This document shows, piece after piece, positions 36,814-49,200 of a DNA stretch of 64,000 nucleotides. This DNA is from Liolophura sinensis (lineage: Eukaryota; Mollusca; Polyplacophora; Chitonida; Chitonidae). Position 1 is the first letter of the stretch, and each line of letters opens with the position of its first letter. The notes under the pieces are model-generated. The model did not search any database. It was not told the DNA's origin and worked only from the letters and a program-made list of their open reading frames with translations. The translations under genes and the position numbers were made by a program. The stretch covers positions 13,450,281 to 13,514,280 of the forward strand of contig NC_088301.1 in the NCBI RefSeq assembly GCF_032854445.1, in the 5' to 3' direction.

Positions 36814-38196
36814 GGTGAATAAATCTGAGATAAAGATATGCTTCAAAGGGGAACGTTCAATGCAACTTTCGATGTGCAGCTGGCAACGATCTGTAAGTAC
36901 TAAAATCTAACAGTCACGACAATGACACACATGCAAGTTCGAAGTTCCAACCGGATATGCAAAGTGGTTACTAGCGCCCTCTGATGTCACGAAAACAGCT
37001 TAGTCATTGACATGACTGTGAACTGTCAACGCATGTGGCTCAACCGGTTTGCTTGATTTAAAGTAGAACGTGTGAAAAGAAAGTCAACTATATTCGGGAA
37101 AATACCCAGATGTTTAGAGTGAAAATGACTCACCATTGTTGGGAATGAAGCGCACCTTTAAAATGGATGTTTAATTCATTTAAAATATGAGAGTTGTCAT
37201 TATTTTGGGCCGTTTAAGTGTGCGCCCATCCAGGCACTTTTCTTGCTTGCGACAGCAGTGGACTTGGCTTTGTGAAGCAGAGTTTACAGTTCAACTGCCA
37301 TGTTATTTAGGCAATACATATAGTTCCCCACTCCCAGGGAAAGCCTGTAGATCATCTGGAACTTTCGCTTTCATTTACATAACTAGCTGGCACCACTAAA
37401 TCTTGCAAATTTTACAGAGAGGTCACTGGGGGTAATGGTGATACAGAGAGGTCACTGGGGGTAAAGGTGATACTGGAACTTGCAAGTGAAAACAAACCAA
37501 ATTTAACCCACCCAAGATAGACCTTGAATAAAATTTAAGCATGAATAAAAAAAATTATAGCTTTTACTCGAAGGTTTAGGTAAGAAATTTTTTCTGGAAA
37601 TGTATTCAGAATGTGCCTAACCTTCAAATATGATAGTTTCATTGTCCTGTAGTACTTTTAACTTCAGAAATCAGCATTTCGCCCATTAAGCTCCTTGTTA
37701 TTTATCACCTGTCCTTGCAAGGTACCCAAATGCTCAAAGCTATGAATATAAAAAAAAGCGAACATAGTCAGTCACCCAGAGCTAAGAGCTGTTGCTAAGT
37801 ATGGTACTAGATAAACCTAGTTGCAATATATGCAACTCATCTAGCTACCCAGTGTTTCTGAATACTTCATATATACTCTGTGGACTGTCAGTACAACTTT
37901 GGCTCATTTTTTGAAGGTATTTACCCATAAATGTCCGCAATGAGGACGACGACGTTTTAGGAAGGCTTTTGAACTGCCACTCCCTAGATTGAGGAGTTAC
38001 AGATACTGCTACTACTAGCTAAGCATAACTTTTTGCTCGAAGTCCATAAAAGCGTGGGGCTATTAATATTAATGTCATACTAGTACATAAGTATATCACA
38101 AAATCCATATAAACAGAATTATTCAGCCACTAAAATACATAGTTTAACAATCTACACGTACGCATAATGAACAGTACATAAAGTTTTCTGGCGTTG

Positions 38197-38204
38197 TGAC
38201 GTCA
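38197..38204. promoter_or_regulatory. CRE-like palindrome TGACGTCA, distal Trx copy
   Basis: The duplicate of the 36716 site, unchanged although bases around it differ between copies. Confidence 0.25.
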
Positions 38205-38270
38205 AACTCAAAGGTAAAGCACGTGCGTGACAACCATGTCAGTAAGACGTTCACTGTTGACAGAACTCAC

Positions 38271-38294
38271 CTTCGCTGCAATTTGTTTGACCAT
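38271..38294 (-). CDS. Duplicate thioredoxin exon 1 (alternative first exon or relic)
   Basis: Identical in its 24 coding bases to exon 1 at 36790-36813, with the same GTGAGT donor. If transcribed it could splice to exon 2 at 33803 and yield the same protein from a distal promoter. Whether it is used cannot be told from sequence. Confidence 0.5.
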
Positions 38295-38925
38295 GGTGAA
38301 TAAATCTGAGATAAAGCTACGCTTCAACGGGCAACGTTCAATGCAACTTTCGATGTGCAGCTGGCAACGATCTGTAAGTAATAAAAGCTAACAGTCACGA
38401 CAATAACAAACATGCGAGTTCGAAGTTCCAACCGGATATGCAAAGTGGTTACTAGCGCCCTCTGGTGTCAGGAAAACAGCTTAGTCATTGACATGACTGT
38501 GCATGGTCAACGCATGTGGCTCACCCGGTTTGCTTGATTTAAAGTAAAACGTGTGAAAAGAAAGTCAACTACATTCAGGAAAATACCCAGACGTTTAGAG
38601 TGAAAATGACTCACCATTGTTGGGAAAGGAGCGCACCTTTAAAATGGATGTTTAATTCACTTTAAATATGAGAGTTGTCATTATTTTGGGCCGTTTAAGT
38701 GTGCGCCCATCCAGTCACTTTTCTTGCTTGCGACAGCAGTGGACTTGGCTTTGTGAAGCAGAGTTTACAGTTTAACTGCCATGTTATTTAGGCAATACAT
38801 ATAGTTCCCCACTCCCAGGGAAAGGCTGTAGATCATTTCTAACTTTCGCTTTCATTTACATAACTAGCTGGCACCACTAAACCTCGCAAATTTTACAGAG
38901 AGGTCACTGGGGGTAATGGTGATGA

Positions 38926-40259
38926 GACAGGCAGTGATATCAGAAAATGCAAGAACTCAGTCCCAACCTTTGCTTTTACAAAATACTTTATACACGTGCA
39001 TTCTCCTCTAGGTCCATGCCATGGTTAAAACTGAGCCTCAAAAGAAAAATACATACCGGTAGGCCTATCTACGCCACTCCTTTGTTTCATGTCTTGGCAA
39101 AAGTGCTGATACCGGTACTCTTAATGCATACCATATATAACATTGTAGATCTACATTTAGGCAGCACTCAATGTGGCCACAGTAGGCCTACACTGATTCA
39201 TCATAGAACTGTGTGGGGCCGAAGTGGTTATTATAGTGTGCAAGCATCACGGTGGCACAATTACGCAATGTTGTCGCTGTGATTTGAAGTCCACTTCATG
39301 CAGGCTTCCTCTCGATCTATTTGTCGGTTGCAAAGTTTGTCAGCAACCTGCAAATGGTGATGGGTTTCTGTCGCGCTCTGGTTTCCTCCCACCACAATGG
39401 TGGCTGCCATCGTATATGTGAAATATTGTTGAGTACGTTGTCAAAAAACCAATCAAATAAATACATAAAACTGGGTGTTCCTTTTTATACAAGAAATCAA
39501 AAACCAGTGGCGCAATCCAACACTTAATTGGCGGCAGATATCAAACAGCTATTGATGACTGCATGCATCCATGGCAACCAACACATACAGCACTGCCAAT
39601 TTTTTTTTGGTTATATTTCTACTGTTACCATTTCAAATACACAAAGCGTGCTCCATCTGAAAAAGTGACCACATGTCTCCTTTTGTATTCAGCACTGACG
39701 TAATTCTACGGCAATATCACATTGCAACAACTCCTGTGGCAGCAGATAGGGCTATAAAAAGCACTGAGTACACCACTTAAAAATGGCAGGCTGCATGCTT
39801 GCAGCATTTTAAATGACTGCGGGTTAATCTCTCAGCTTCTTTCTGAATGTTTTCAAGAAGATTCAGTTCTCACTCAACATACCAGTAAAATTTATTCTCA
39901 CAGAAATTATACAGGGTAGATAAGATATTGAATGGTGTACTGATTATCTATTAAAGGGATTTAATTCCATTATGCCAGCACATTCGTGTATATGAAGAAA
40001 AACACTTTGAGCCACATATACTTATAAAATAATCTGGCCCATTATATTCATACTGAAACACCTGACAACACACATGTAAGAGGTATGTATATCTCCACTT
40101 TAAATACTATGCCATCCTCATTAAAAAAGCTCTTTGTTTATTGAACATACAGTGATAATCACCACTTCAGTAAAAAGGCACTTAACAGCTACATCAATCT
40201 CCAATTAGGTGAAATTGTTATTAGCAGTGAATATTTTGACAGTCATTCCTTGAGCTGGA
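38926..40259. other. Gene-free stretch upstream of duplicated Trx promoter
   Basis: Contains one SINE (39209-39470) and otherwise AT-rich non-coding DNA. Confidence 0.45.
39209..39470 (+). mobile_element. SINE family 1, near full length
   Basis: A diverged head (TGGGGCCGAAGTGGTTA), body and AAACCAATCAAATAAATA tail, just upstream of the duplicated thioredoxin promoter. Confidence 0.82.
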
Positions 40260-40645
40260 CCCTATATCATCACAACCTGAGTATAAACCAATCCTGTGTC
40301 ACTGTACACCCTTCCAAATGCGTCAGCGTGACAACAGCCAAATGGGGCTGTGTGCTACAATTAGGCCTTATGCCTAATCACTGTGATATCAGCCTAATAT
40401 GTCACTGTGACACCAGCCCTGTGAGTCAATGTGACACCAGACCTGTGTTACTGTGATACAAGCCCAGTGTGTCACTGTGCTACCTGTCACTGTGATACAC
40501 GTACCAGCCGACAGTGTGTCAGTGTGCTAGCAGCCCAATGTGTCAGTGTGCTAGCAGCCCAATGTGGCACTGTACTACCAGCTCAATTTGGGACAGTGAT
40601 GCAAACCCGATTTGTGACTGTGATAGCAGCCCAATGTGTCAATTA
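40260..40645. repeat. Minisatellite, ~24-bp unit
   Basis: Diverged copies of GTGTCACTGTGACACCAGCC plus CTGT. Confidence 0.8.
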
Positions 40646-41269
40646 AAGAAGAAAAAAGCTTGAACACAATTGCTGAATTAAGCGCTGAATTTTGAGATCT
40701 CAAGAAGTTATAAAAGCACATAACTGGGGTACTGTGGATGATTTCCGTAATAGGCTTTTGTAAATTGACTTCAATAATAAACATATACGAAGACATTACA
40801 TACATGTACACATCTTTGGTAAATCCGTTTAACAATCATCGGCGAAAATGAAAGATAAATACAGTCTATTACATAGATATCTTTGGGAAACCCCAATTTA
40901 CAATCACAAGTAAAAGAAGAAAAAAAACAGATAAAAATTAAACCTTTTACAGACATATCTTGGATGGATCCAATTAGAGATCAAAGGTAAATGTGGAGGC
41001 CTAGTTACAAGAAACAATCATGGTGCAAATAGAGGTCCATAGTACTACAACGTGCTGTCCAAACAGTGCAGCGTAAATACCACTACAGTATGCAGTATAA
41101 TTTACAATATGTTCACATGAAACCAGTTCACATAGCTATAAGCAAGAAATATGATCAGTGCTTAGCCTGGGTATTTTCTAAGTCCCAACAGCTGCCGATA
41201 AGCACAGACATTACTGAATCACGCAAAATCAGTGGTAGAATGCTACTTTTTTCCACTCATCACAGGATG

Positions 41270-43075
41270 ACTTGTACGTGTACATGTATAGTGAGTCTTA
41301 AAGGTTTGGGTTTTGTGGGTGTACATGTATGGTGAGTCTTGATGAAGTGAGGTTTGTGGATGTACATGTATAGTGAGCCTTCATGATGTGGGGTTTGTGG
41401 ATGTACATGTACAATTAGCTTTGATGAAGTAGGGTTTGTGTATGTACATGTAGAGTGGGCCTTGATGATGTGGGATTTGTGGGTGTACATGTATAGTGAG
41501 TCTTGATGAAGTAGGGTTTGTGGATGTACATGTACATGTACAGTGAGCTCTGATGAAGTGGGGTTTGTGGATGTACATGTACACTTAGCTTTGATGAAGT
41601 AGGGTTTGTGGATGTACATGTACAGTGAGCCTGGGTGAAGTGGGGTTTGTGGATGTACGTGTATAGTGAGCTTTGATGAAGTGGGGTTTGTGGATGTACA
41701 TGTACAGTGAACTTTGATGAAGTGGGGTTTGTGGATGTACATGTACAGTGAGCTTTGATGAAGTGGGGTTTGTGGATGTACATATACAGTGAGCCTGGAT
41801 GAAGTGGGGTTTGTGAATGTACATGTATAGTGAGCCTTCATGATGTGGGGTTTGTGGGTGTACATGTATGGTGGACCTTGATGTGGGGTTTGTGAATGTA
41901 CATGTATAGTGAGCCTTCATGATGTGGGGTTTGTGGATGTACATGTATAGTGGGCCTTGATGATGTGGGGTTTGTGGGTGTACATGTAGAGTGGGCCTTG
42001 ATGATGTGGGATTTGTGGGTGTACATGTATAGTGAGTCTTGATGAAGTAGGGTTTGTGGATGTACATGTACATGTACAGTGAGCTCTGATGAAGTGGGGT
42101 TTGTGGATGTACATGTACACTTAGCTTTGATGAAGTAGGGTTTGTGGATGTACATGTACAGTGAGCCTGGGTGAAGTGGGGTTTGTGGATGTACGTGTAT
42201 AGTGAGCTTTGATGAAGTGGGGTTTGTGGATGTACATGTACAGTGAACTTTGATGAAGTGGGGTTTGTGGATGTACATGTACAGTGAGCTTTGGTGAAGT
42301 AGGGCTTGTGGATGTATATGTACAGTGAGCCTGGATGAAGTGGGGTTTGTGAATGTACATGTATAGTGAGCCTTCATGATGTGGGGTTTGTGGGTGTACA
42401 TGTATGGTGGACCTTGATGTGGGGTTTGTGAATGTACATGTATAGTGAGCCTTCATGATGTGGGGTTTGTGAGTGTACATGTACAGTGAGCTATGATGAA
42501 GTAGGGTTTGTGGATGTACATGCATAGTGAACTTTGATGAAGTGGGGTTTGTGGATGTACATGTACAGTGAACTTTGATGAAGTGGGGTTTGTGGATGTA
42601 CATGTACAGTGAGCTTTGATGAAGTGGGGTTTGTGGATGTACATGTACAGTGAACTTTGATGAAGTGGGGTTTGTGGATGTACATGCATAGTGAACTTTG
42701 ATGAAGTGGGGTTTGTGGATGTACATGTACAGTGAACTTTGATGAAGTGGGGTTTGTGGATGTACATGTACAGTGAGCTTTGATGAAGTAGGGTTTGTGG
42801 ATGTAGATGCATAGTGAACTTTGATGAAGTGGGGTTTGTGGATGTACATGTACAGTGAACTTTGATGAAGTGGGGTTTGTGGATGTACATGCATAGTGAA
42901 CTTTGATGAAGTGGGGTTTGTGGATGTACATGTACAGTGAACTTTGATGAAGTGGGGTTTGTGGATGTACATGTACAGTGAACTTTGATGAAGTGGGGTT
43001 TGTGGATGTACATGTACAGTGAACTTTGATGAAGTGGGGTTTGTGGATGTACATGTAAAGTGAGCCTTGATGAAT
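41270..43075. repeat. Minisatellite, 41-bp unit with 536-bp higher-order duplication
   Basis: About 43 copies of GTACATGTACAGTGAACTTT then GATGAAGTGGGGTTTGTGGA-T. A block of variants in the left part recurs 536 bases further on; the right third is more homogeneous. Because 41 is not a multiple of three, each open frame cycles through three peptide phases. Confidence 0.93.
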
Positions 43076-45628
43076 GGCTGGGTGGCAACGAAAACAATTA
43101 TCAGTAAAGCTAATAACCACATACATGTACATTATATGCCCTGAAAATCTGAACCAAAAATGCAATAAAATGAGGCAAATAAAGACCTTGAAATACAGGT
43201 ATAAATTTTCTGATGCTGAAACGATTTCTCCATCAGATATCATCCTACTGTACTTCTCAAGCAAACCCCAAAACACCTTTACAACAGCTGTCAGTTAAAA
43301 TGATTAACTTAGTCATGGCTAAAATTTTGGGTCTTTTCACTATACTTGACTTGAAGCATACTAAATACAATATTAATTTTTCTTTCCTTTATCCAGTTAT
43401 TTGTTGTTTTTTTTTTCATTTTTTGCTTCACTAAATAAACACAGATTAGTAGTAATACAAGGTAACAATGCATAACAATGGGAGCAATACTATGATACCA
43501 GTATCAATGTGTAAAACAATAAAACAGACAAATAAGCACTAAGAAATAATCACCAGCTTTCAACAAATCATACATATTACATATTTAAATAATGGCAATC
43601 GATATCTTGCACATTAAAAGCTCTCCAGCACAAAAACAGCTGTTTCGTAAACTTCAGCAGGAGAGTTTTAAGTTTGAACTCTTTCATGCTACTAAAAGTG
43701 AAAAAGCTCTTACCGTATCATGTGGCCTATAAAAATTTTTAGGGAACTATTTTTAAATTACATCTACTATGACAGGGGTGTCTGCCAAGTTTTACAAAAA
43801 GTCATTTACAGTATACAAACGATGGAGAAAACTGGTACATGGTGAGACATGTGATTGGTAAATTGATGTCAACAAAGTTGCCTAAGATTTTTGACATGTC
43901 GAATGATACAGTATTATATTCATTAACTTTAGCGACAAGAGTTCAAACTTGAAACTCTCCTGTTCTGATCACACTTATCTGATGCAGGCAGCTGTTATTA
44001 CTGCATTCCTATTCACCATAAGAGATATACATCCATGTAACAGCCATTATGAATGACTGGCAGAAATGGCTACAGGGCTAAAATTTAACTAAAAGTTCTG
44101 TTCATTATATGACATGTATGGACATGTGTCAAACTGGTACATTTACACACAGGTAACATTAAATCACTCTAATGCCAGTCATCCGTTGCTAACAATGTGT
44201 ACATAAGCAGTTCATCTAGTGCCAAAATCAGGTGTAAAATGAAAAGATTTTAAAAAAAGATTGAATGATTCACAAAACTATAAATAAAACAAAATTTAAC
44301 ATACAACAAAAACCAGAGGACATTTTAAATCATTCACATTTCCAAATCGCACTGTTACTTTGTGTGAATTTTTTTTAACAATGTATGTATATATATATAT
44401 CCCCTTTTTCATGAAATAACCATACACTGCATGTTTATTTATGAATACAAGTCTTCAAATCCACTTTTTAAAATAACAATTAATATAAAATACATTAGGA
44501 TATGCCAGCCTAATAACAAATGTTAACATATAAAAGAGCTAAAGACAAGCACTATTAGACAAACTGTGCCAGAAAAATTTCAGCACATTTTCCTAAAACG
44601 TAAAAAGCCTGGGTGAACCGGGATTTAATTGAGCATATGATAAGAATACTTTTAAAAATTAAATAATGATGATGTGGATTAATTTGGTTGACCATGGTTT
44701 TTATCACATACAGGGACAAATATTACCCAAAGTACAAACCTGCTGTAATTGATGAGCAATTCTTATTTCACATAAATGATGATACAGATGTCCCAGGGTC
44801 ATTTTGGTTCATATAAATAGAAAAATATTAGGTAAATTACAAGCCTGTTGCATTTTAAATTAAATAAAAATACTTCTTATCAAATAGAAAATACATTATG
44901 CTAATCACAATTGTTGTATTTGATTATAAAATTGCCTTTGGTTTGAGACAGTCTGAAGTGGTGTTAGCCAGTATTACTTGTACACACTCTTCTCTACATA
45001 TTCAGTCTTTTTGTAACACATACGTTACTTCCCATTTCAAGGAATTACATCCCTTGACAGTAAGTATCAGTCTTTTATTTCAGTACTAAAAGCATATATG
45101 ACTAAATATTGTTGTTTACTCTATCAGTTTCCCAATGCATAGAAGTATATTGCAATGACATAAAAGTAGCTAGCCTTACAAGAAATTTCACAGGTAGATT
45201 AGTCACATAACCACTGTGGTTGCTTAACTTTCATCACACTGGTACTTCTAAATGCTACCAGCATTGGATAATTGAACGGATACCTACAATCAAGGGAGGT
45301 AAATCCTTGAAAAAGGAAGTAACCCATGTATTATGAAAACAGTCCAATTGTAGTCCTGTAAGCAGTATGTAAACTGATTGAGCCATAATTGCTTGTATTT
45401 AATTATACCGGTACTTACTTATTTCACTCTCTTAACTGCCACACTCAACAATTTTTTCTCTACATGATAATGGTGAAGACAATGGGCAAAGGAAACTGGA
45501 GCACTCAGAGTAAACCACCGCTCCTCGCCAGGTACCGGACAGTGCCCTGAGAGTTTTTTTCTTTTTAATCATGACGGGTGACATGTATGTATGTGCTTAA
45601 AACACTTGGAATGACAATTATTATCCCA
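43076..45628. other. Gene-free AT-rich stretch downstream of PGAP6
   Basis: Holds the 43653-43966 inverted-repeat element, an (AT)n run near 44390 and a degenerate SINE-like patch around 45430-45550 (CACACTCAACAATTTTT, AACCACCGCTCCTCGCCAGG). No coding signal. Confidence 0.5.
43653..43966. mobile_element. MITE-like element with ~70-bp imperfect inverted repeats
   Basis: GGAGAGTTTTAAGTTTGAAC at the left returns inverted as GTTCAAACTTGAAACTCTCC at the right. Similarity extends inward to ATACNGTATCAT-like sequence. A related arm occurs at about 56215-56270. Confidence 0.65.
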
Positions 45629-45795
45629 TAGATATGTAGGATTCTGAAGTTAGTACATTTACAACACGGTAAAAAATATTTTACTTTGGTCATTGGTGTT
45701 TCACATTGTACTCAACTGATATGTAGGATTCCGAAGTTAGTACACGTACAACAAGTTTTATTTTTGTCACCTGTGTTTGACACGGTGCTGAAAAG
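45629..45795. repeat. Diverged tandem duplication, ~89 bp, downstream of PGAP6
   Basis: GATATGTAGGATTCTGAAGT at the left recurs as GATATGTAGGATTCCGAAGT, each followed by a T-rich stretch and a GTGTTTCACATTG or GTGTTTGACACGG end. It lies in the likely 3' UTR of PGAP6; an AATAAA (minus, 45757-45762) falls inside. Confidence 0.7.
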
Positions 45796-45814
45796 AAATT
45801 TCAGCTTTATGACA

Positions 45815-45950
45815 GCCGTCATTATTACTGGTGGGTAGAAATCTGGACAAATCCCTTGAATGATGATGAGACCTGAACAGGCAGGTGCTTGATTTGAACC
45901 CACGACCAACAGGTTGGTCAGGGCTATTCCGATACTTCAGTCATTGAGAC
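45815..45950 (-). mobile_element. tRNA-derived SINE overlapping the PGAP6 stop codon
   Basis: On the minus strand the segment starts near CTCAATGACTGAAGTATCGG (A-box region) and carries GGTCGTGGGTTCAAATC, a near-perfect B box. Its 3' part vaguely resembles the CACCATAATG...CGTC body of family 1. The TAG stop of PGAP6 lies in this head. The family is not settled. Confidence 0.5.
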
Positions 45951-46280
45951 ATTTACAATGCCGCCTCTCCACTCCTGCTGGTCATCGGGACAGCTGATCA
46001 CCTGGATGGCATCATCAGATGCGGTTGATGTACATGTAGGCCATTTCTTCGATGTTTTTCCTGTCTTCATCCTCCAGGCAGGCCTTGGAGGAAGCACAAA
46101 TACAATGGACATCGCCATGGTAACATGCCACACACTATGTACATACTTGTAATTCTTCTCTGTTTCTACAAAAGCGAAGAGACTGATACCAATCCCGGCA
46201 CAGACAACACCTGGCAGCAGGAAAAACACATACCTTCTCCAGGATGGGTACCAGCCTCGCCTCTTAAAGCACCGTAGACC
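45924..46280 (-). CDS. PGAP6: PGAP6 exon 11: helices 6-7, tail and stop
   Basis: 118 codons plus TAG, residues 652-769. It contains [24 protein letters not shown] (two putative catalytic histidines) and a hydrophilic cytoplasmic tail ending SMTEVSE. The last codons and stop overlap the head of a tRNA-derived SINE. Confidence 0.93.
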   Translation of the reverse strand, partial: GLRCFKRRGWYPSWRRYVFFLLPGVVCAGIGISLFAFVETEKNYKYVHSVWHVTMAMSIVFVLPPRPAWRMKTGKTSKKWPTCTSTASDDAIQVISCPDDQQEWRGGIVNVSMTEVSE

Positions 46281-49200
46281 CTGCAACCAAACAAAGAAAA
46301 TAATAAGAAAAAAATAATAACAAGAGGTGGTTAGCAAAAAAACACAATAACCCAGGAGCCTCTCACCAATGCAGTCACTGTGAGTTGAAGTTCAGCTCAT
46401 GCTGGCTTCCTCTCCAGCCATAAGTGGGAAGGTCTTGCAGCAACCTGCAGTCATTTGACGATCTCAATATTTCCTCTTTAATGAGCAGGAGAGGTTGTGC
46501 CTGTCCTTCATCACCCCGTATATCAGATCACAGAGCAGGAGAGAGGTTGTGCCTGTCCTCCATCACCCCGTATATCAGATCACAGAGCAGGAGAGAGGTT
46601 GTGCCTGTCCTCCATCACCCCGTATATTAGATCACAGAGCAGGAGAGAGGTTGTGCCTGTCCTCCATCACCCCGTATATCAGATCACAGAGCAGGAGAGA
46701 GGTTGTGCCTGTCCTCCATCACCCCGTATATCAGATCACAGAGCAGGAGAGAGGTTGTGCCTGTCCTCCATCACCCCGTATATCAGATCACAGAGCAGGA
46801 GAGAGGTTGTGCCAGTCCTCCATCACCCCGTATATCAGATCACAGAGCAGGAGAGAGGTTGTGCCTGTCCTCCATCACCCCGTATATCAGATCACAGAGC
46901 AGGAGAGAGGTTGTGCCTGTCCTCCATCACCCCGTTTATCAGATCACAGAGCAGGAGAGAGGTTGTGCCTGTCCTCCATCACCCCGTATATCAGATCACA
47001 GAGCAGGAGAGAGGTTGTGCCTGTCCTCCATCACCCCGTATATCAGATCACAGAGCAGGAGAGAGGTTGTGCCTGTCCTCCATCACCCCGTATATCAGAT
47101 CACAGACATAGAACTTACCCAGAATATGATGAGCAGGGTCACCCCTGATATGGCCGGGGCCACAAACAGCCAGAGACTGTGCTTGTCCTCCATCACCCCG
47201 TATATCAGACCAATGGCTCCAGCCATCATTAGCGTGGGCAGGTAAGGCTCCTTCAGTTGCAGCATGGCTGTCAATGTCACCCAGAAAGACAGGACTGAAC
47301 CAAAGAAATCACAGGCACTTAACGTGTCGAAACTGGTGATGCAATAGGACAGTACCCTGTTTCCATCACAAGCATGGTAAAACTGTGAGGTAAAAAACAG
47401 AAAGCGTCATCAAGTTATTTCCCATCCACACGGTGAACACATTTCGCGTTGATAATGTAGTTTTCCCCCTATTTATGACTGATATTGTTTTACCTTGACG
47501 AGCTCAATCAAATCATGATTTGCATTCTACATGTACCTGGCAAAGTTTAGTAGCGATTACTAGGCATCTTTGCATATATACTTGCAAAACTTAAATATTT
47601 ATTTATTTGGTTGGTGTTTCATGCTGTATATTTCACCTTTATGCCCATGGTTAGCATTATGGTGGCAGGAAATTGAGGCAGCACCTGGGGAAACCTTTTT
47701 TTTAGTACTCAATATATACGTGTAAATGTACACCTATTACAACTATGATCAATTCTTTGATTTATGGTATAATATCAGAAGTAAACTTTACAATGCTTCC
47801 AAGTGAGAGTCATGGCACTGAGTGCCTGGGTAAACCCTTCAATTCACTTGATTTTCAAAACCAGGTTTCGGAGTGGTAAGCAATCGTGCCATGGACATAC
47901 AGCCAGTTTTGATTTATTTATTTATGTGATTGGTGTTATATGCCATATTCAAGAATATTTCACTTATATGATGATGGCCAGCATTATGGTGAGAGGAAAA
48001 CGGGCTGAGCCCGGGAATAACCCATGACCATCCGCAGGTTCCTGCCAGACCTTCATACGTACAGCCAGAGAAAAACCCATCATGAGCTAGACCCTTTGGC
48101 CACAAAGGCCCACCAGCCAGTTTTGAATATTAAAATACTGCAAAGCTGAGCTGGTCCAGCGCGGCATAATGACTCAGAGGCCTCTCACCAATGCAAAAGC
48201 TGTGTATTCAAGTCTAGCTCATGCTGGTTTCCTCTCTGATCGTATGTGGGAAGGTCTGTCATCATCCTGCAGATCGTTATGGGTTTCTCCCAGGCTTTAC
48301 CCGTTTTCCTCCCACCATAATGCTGACAGCAATCTTTTAAATGAAATATTCTTGAGTGTGTTGTAAAACTCCAGTCTTTTTTTCATTATGTTATTTTGTT
48401 GTTTTTGCTGTTCTTTCTTTAAATATATTTTCCAACTAAGCACAAACCAGCAATAAATGTCGGCTTAGATCCAATTACAAATACATGGACATTACATGGT
48501 AACAACCACCCACTGCTGAAGTTACAACCAAGTTTAAATCTTATGACACTCCTGAAAAAATGAACCCTGAGGTATTAAGAAACTCTCCATTCCTCATAAA
48601 TGAATGAAAAGCAGAAATAAATTAAAAAAAAGAAGCTTTTGAAAACAAAAATCTATAACATACTTACTGATGAGAAAAACATTGTACAAAAGTAGACGAG
48701 GGCTTCAGCGTAGAATCTGCGATAAAGGGCAAGGATAATGGCAGGAAAGAAGAACAGGTTACTGAGGGTCAAGAGGAGGGCCTCCTCTAGCTGAGCCTCG
48801 GTAGACGCAGCCTCTGTACCGTCACTGCAACCATAACCACGCCAACCTGCAACCATCATCCACAAGAAACATTATGTTAACCATCAGTTTTGTAATTTAC
48901 GACAATTATTGTCCACACAGGGTATCAATGATGGAACATTTTATTTGTGTTGTTGTGCATTAGTTTACATGTATGCCAAACCTGACCTCAATATTTTCTG
49001 GACTTCTTGAGATACAACCTTTTGCCTTACGTGGGAAAATCCGTCAGCAACCTGCGGATGGTCGTGGGTTTATTCTTGAGTACGGCGTAAAACACCCGAG
49101 TACAAAACCCGAGCTCAATACAGACTGAACTTTTCTGAGATACCACCTTTAATATTACCATTTATTCTAATACATAAGAAACATAAGTCATGAATTGTGA

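Larger units (their letters stand above)
36308..37443 (-). repeat. Proximal copy of 1.14-kb tandem duplication with Trx exon 1 and promoter
   Basis: This segment is repeated at an offset of 1481 bases (37789-38925) with only scattered substitutions. It contains thioredoxin exon 1, about 100 bases of likely 5' UTR, part of intron 1 and about 630 bases of upstream DNA. Near its distal edge, an internal ~26-base direct repeat starts around 37417. Confidence 0.9.
37789..38925 (-). repeat. Distal copy of 1.14-kb tandem duplication
   Basis: Near-identical to 36308-37443 over its full length. It includes an intact duplicate of thioredoxin exon 1, the donor site, the CRE-like palindrome and the upstream DNA. 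The two copies are separated by about 345 bases of unrelated sequence. Confidence 0.9.

Noticed and set aside
42121-43122. 333-codon minus-strand frame and overlapping frames of IHKPHF-type repeats
   Set aside because: By-product of the 41-bp minisatellite; three overlapping frames encode the same cycling peptides.
46495-47148. Several 180-217-codon plus-strand frames ([16 protein letters not shown] repeats)
   Set aside because: Antisense readings of the 52-bp intronic array inside PGAP6.
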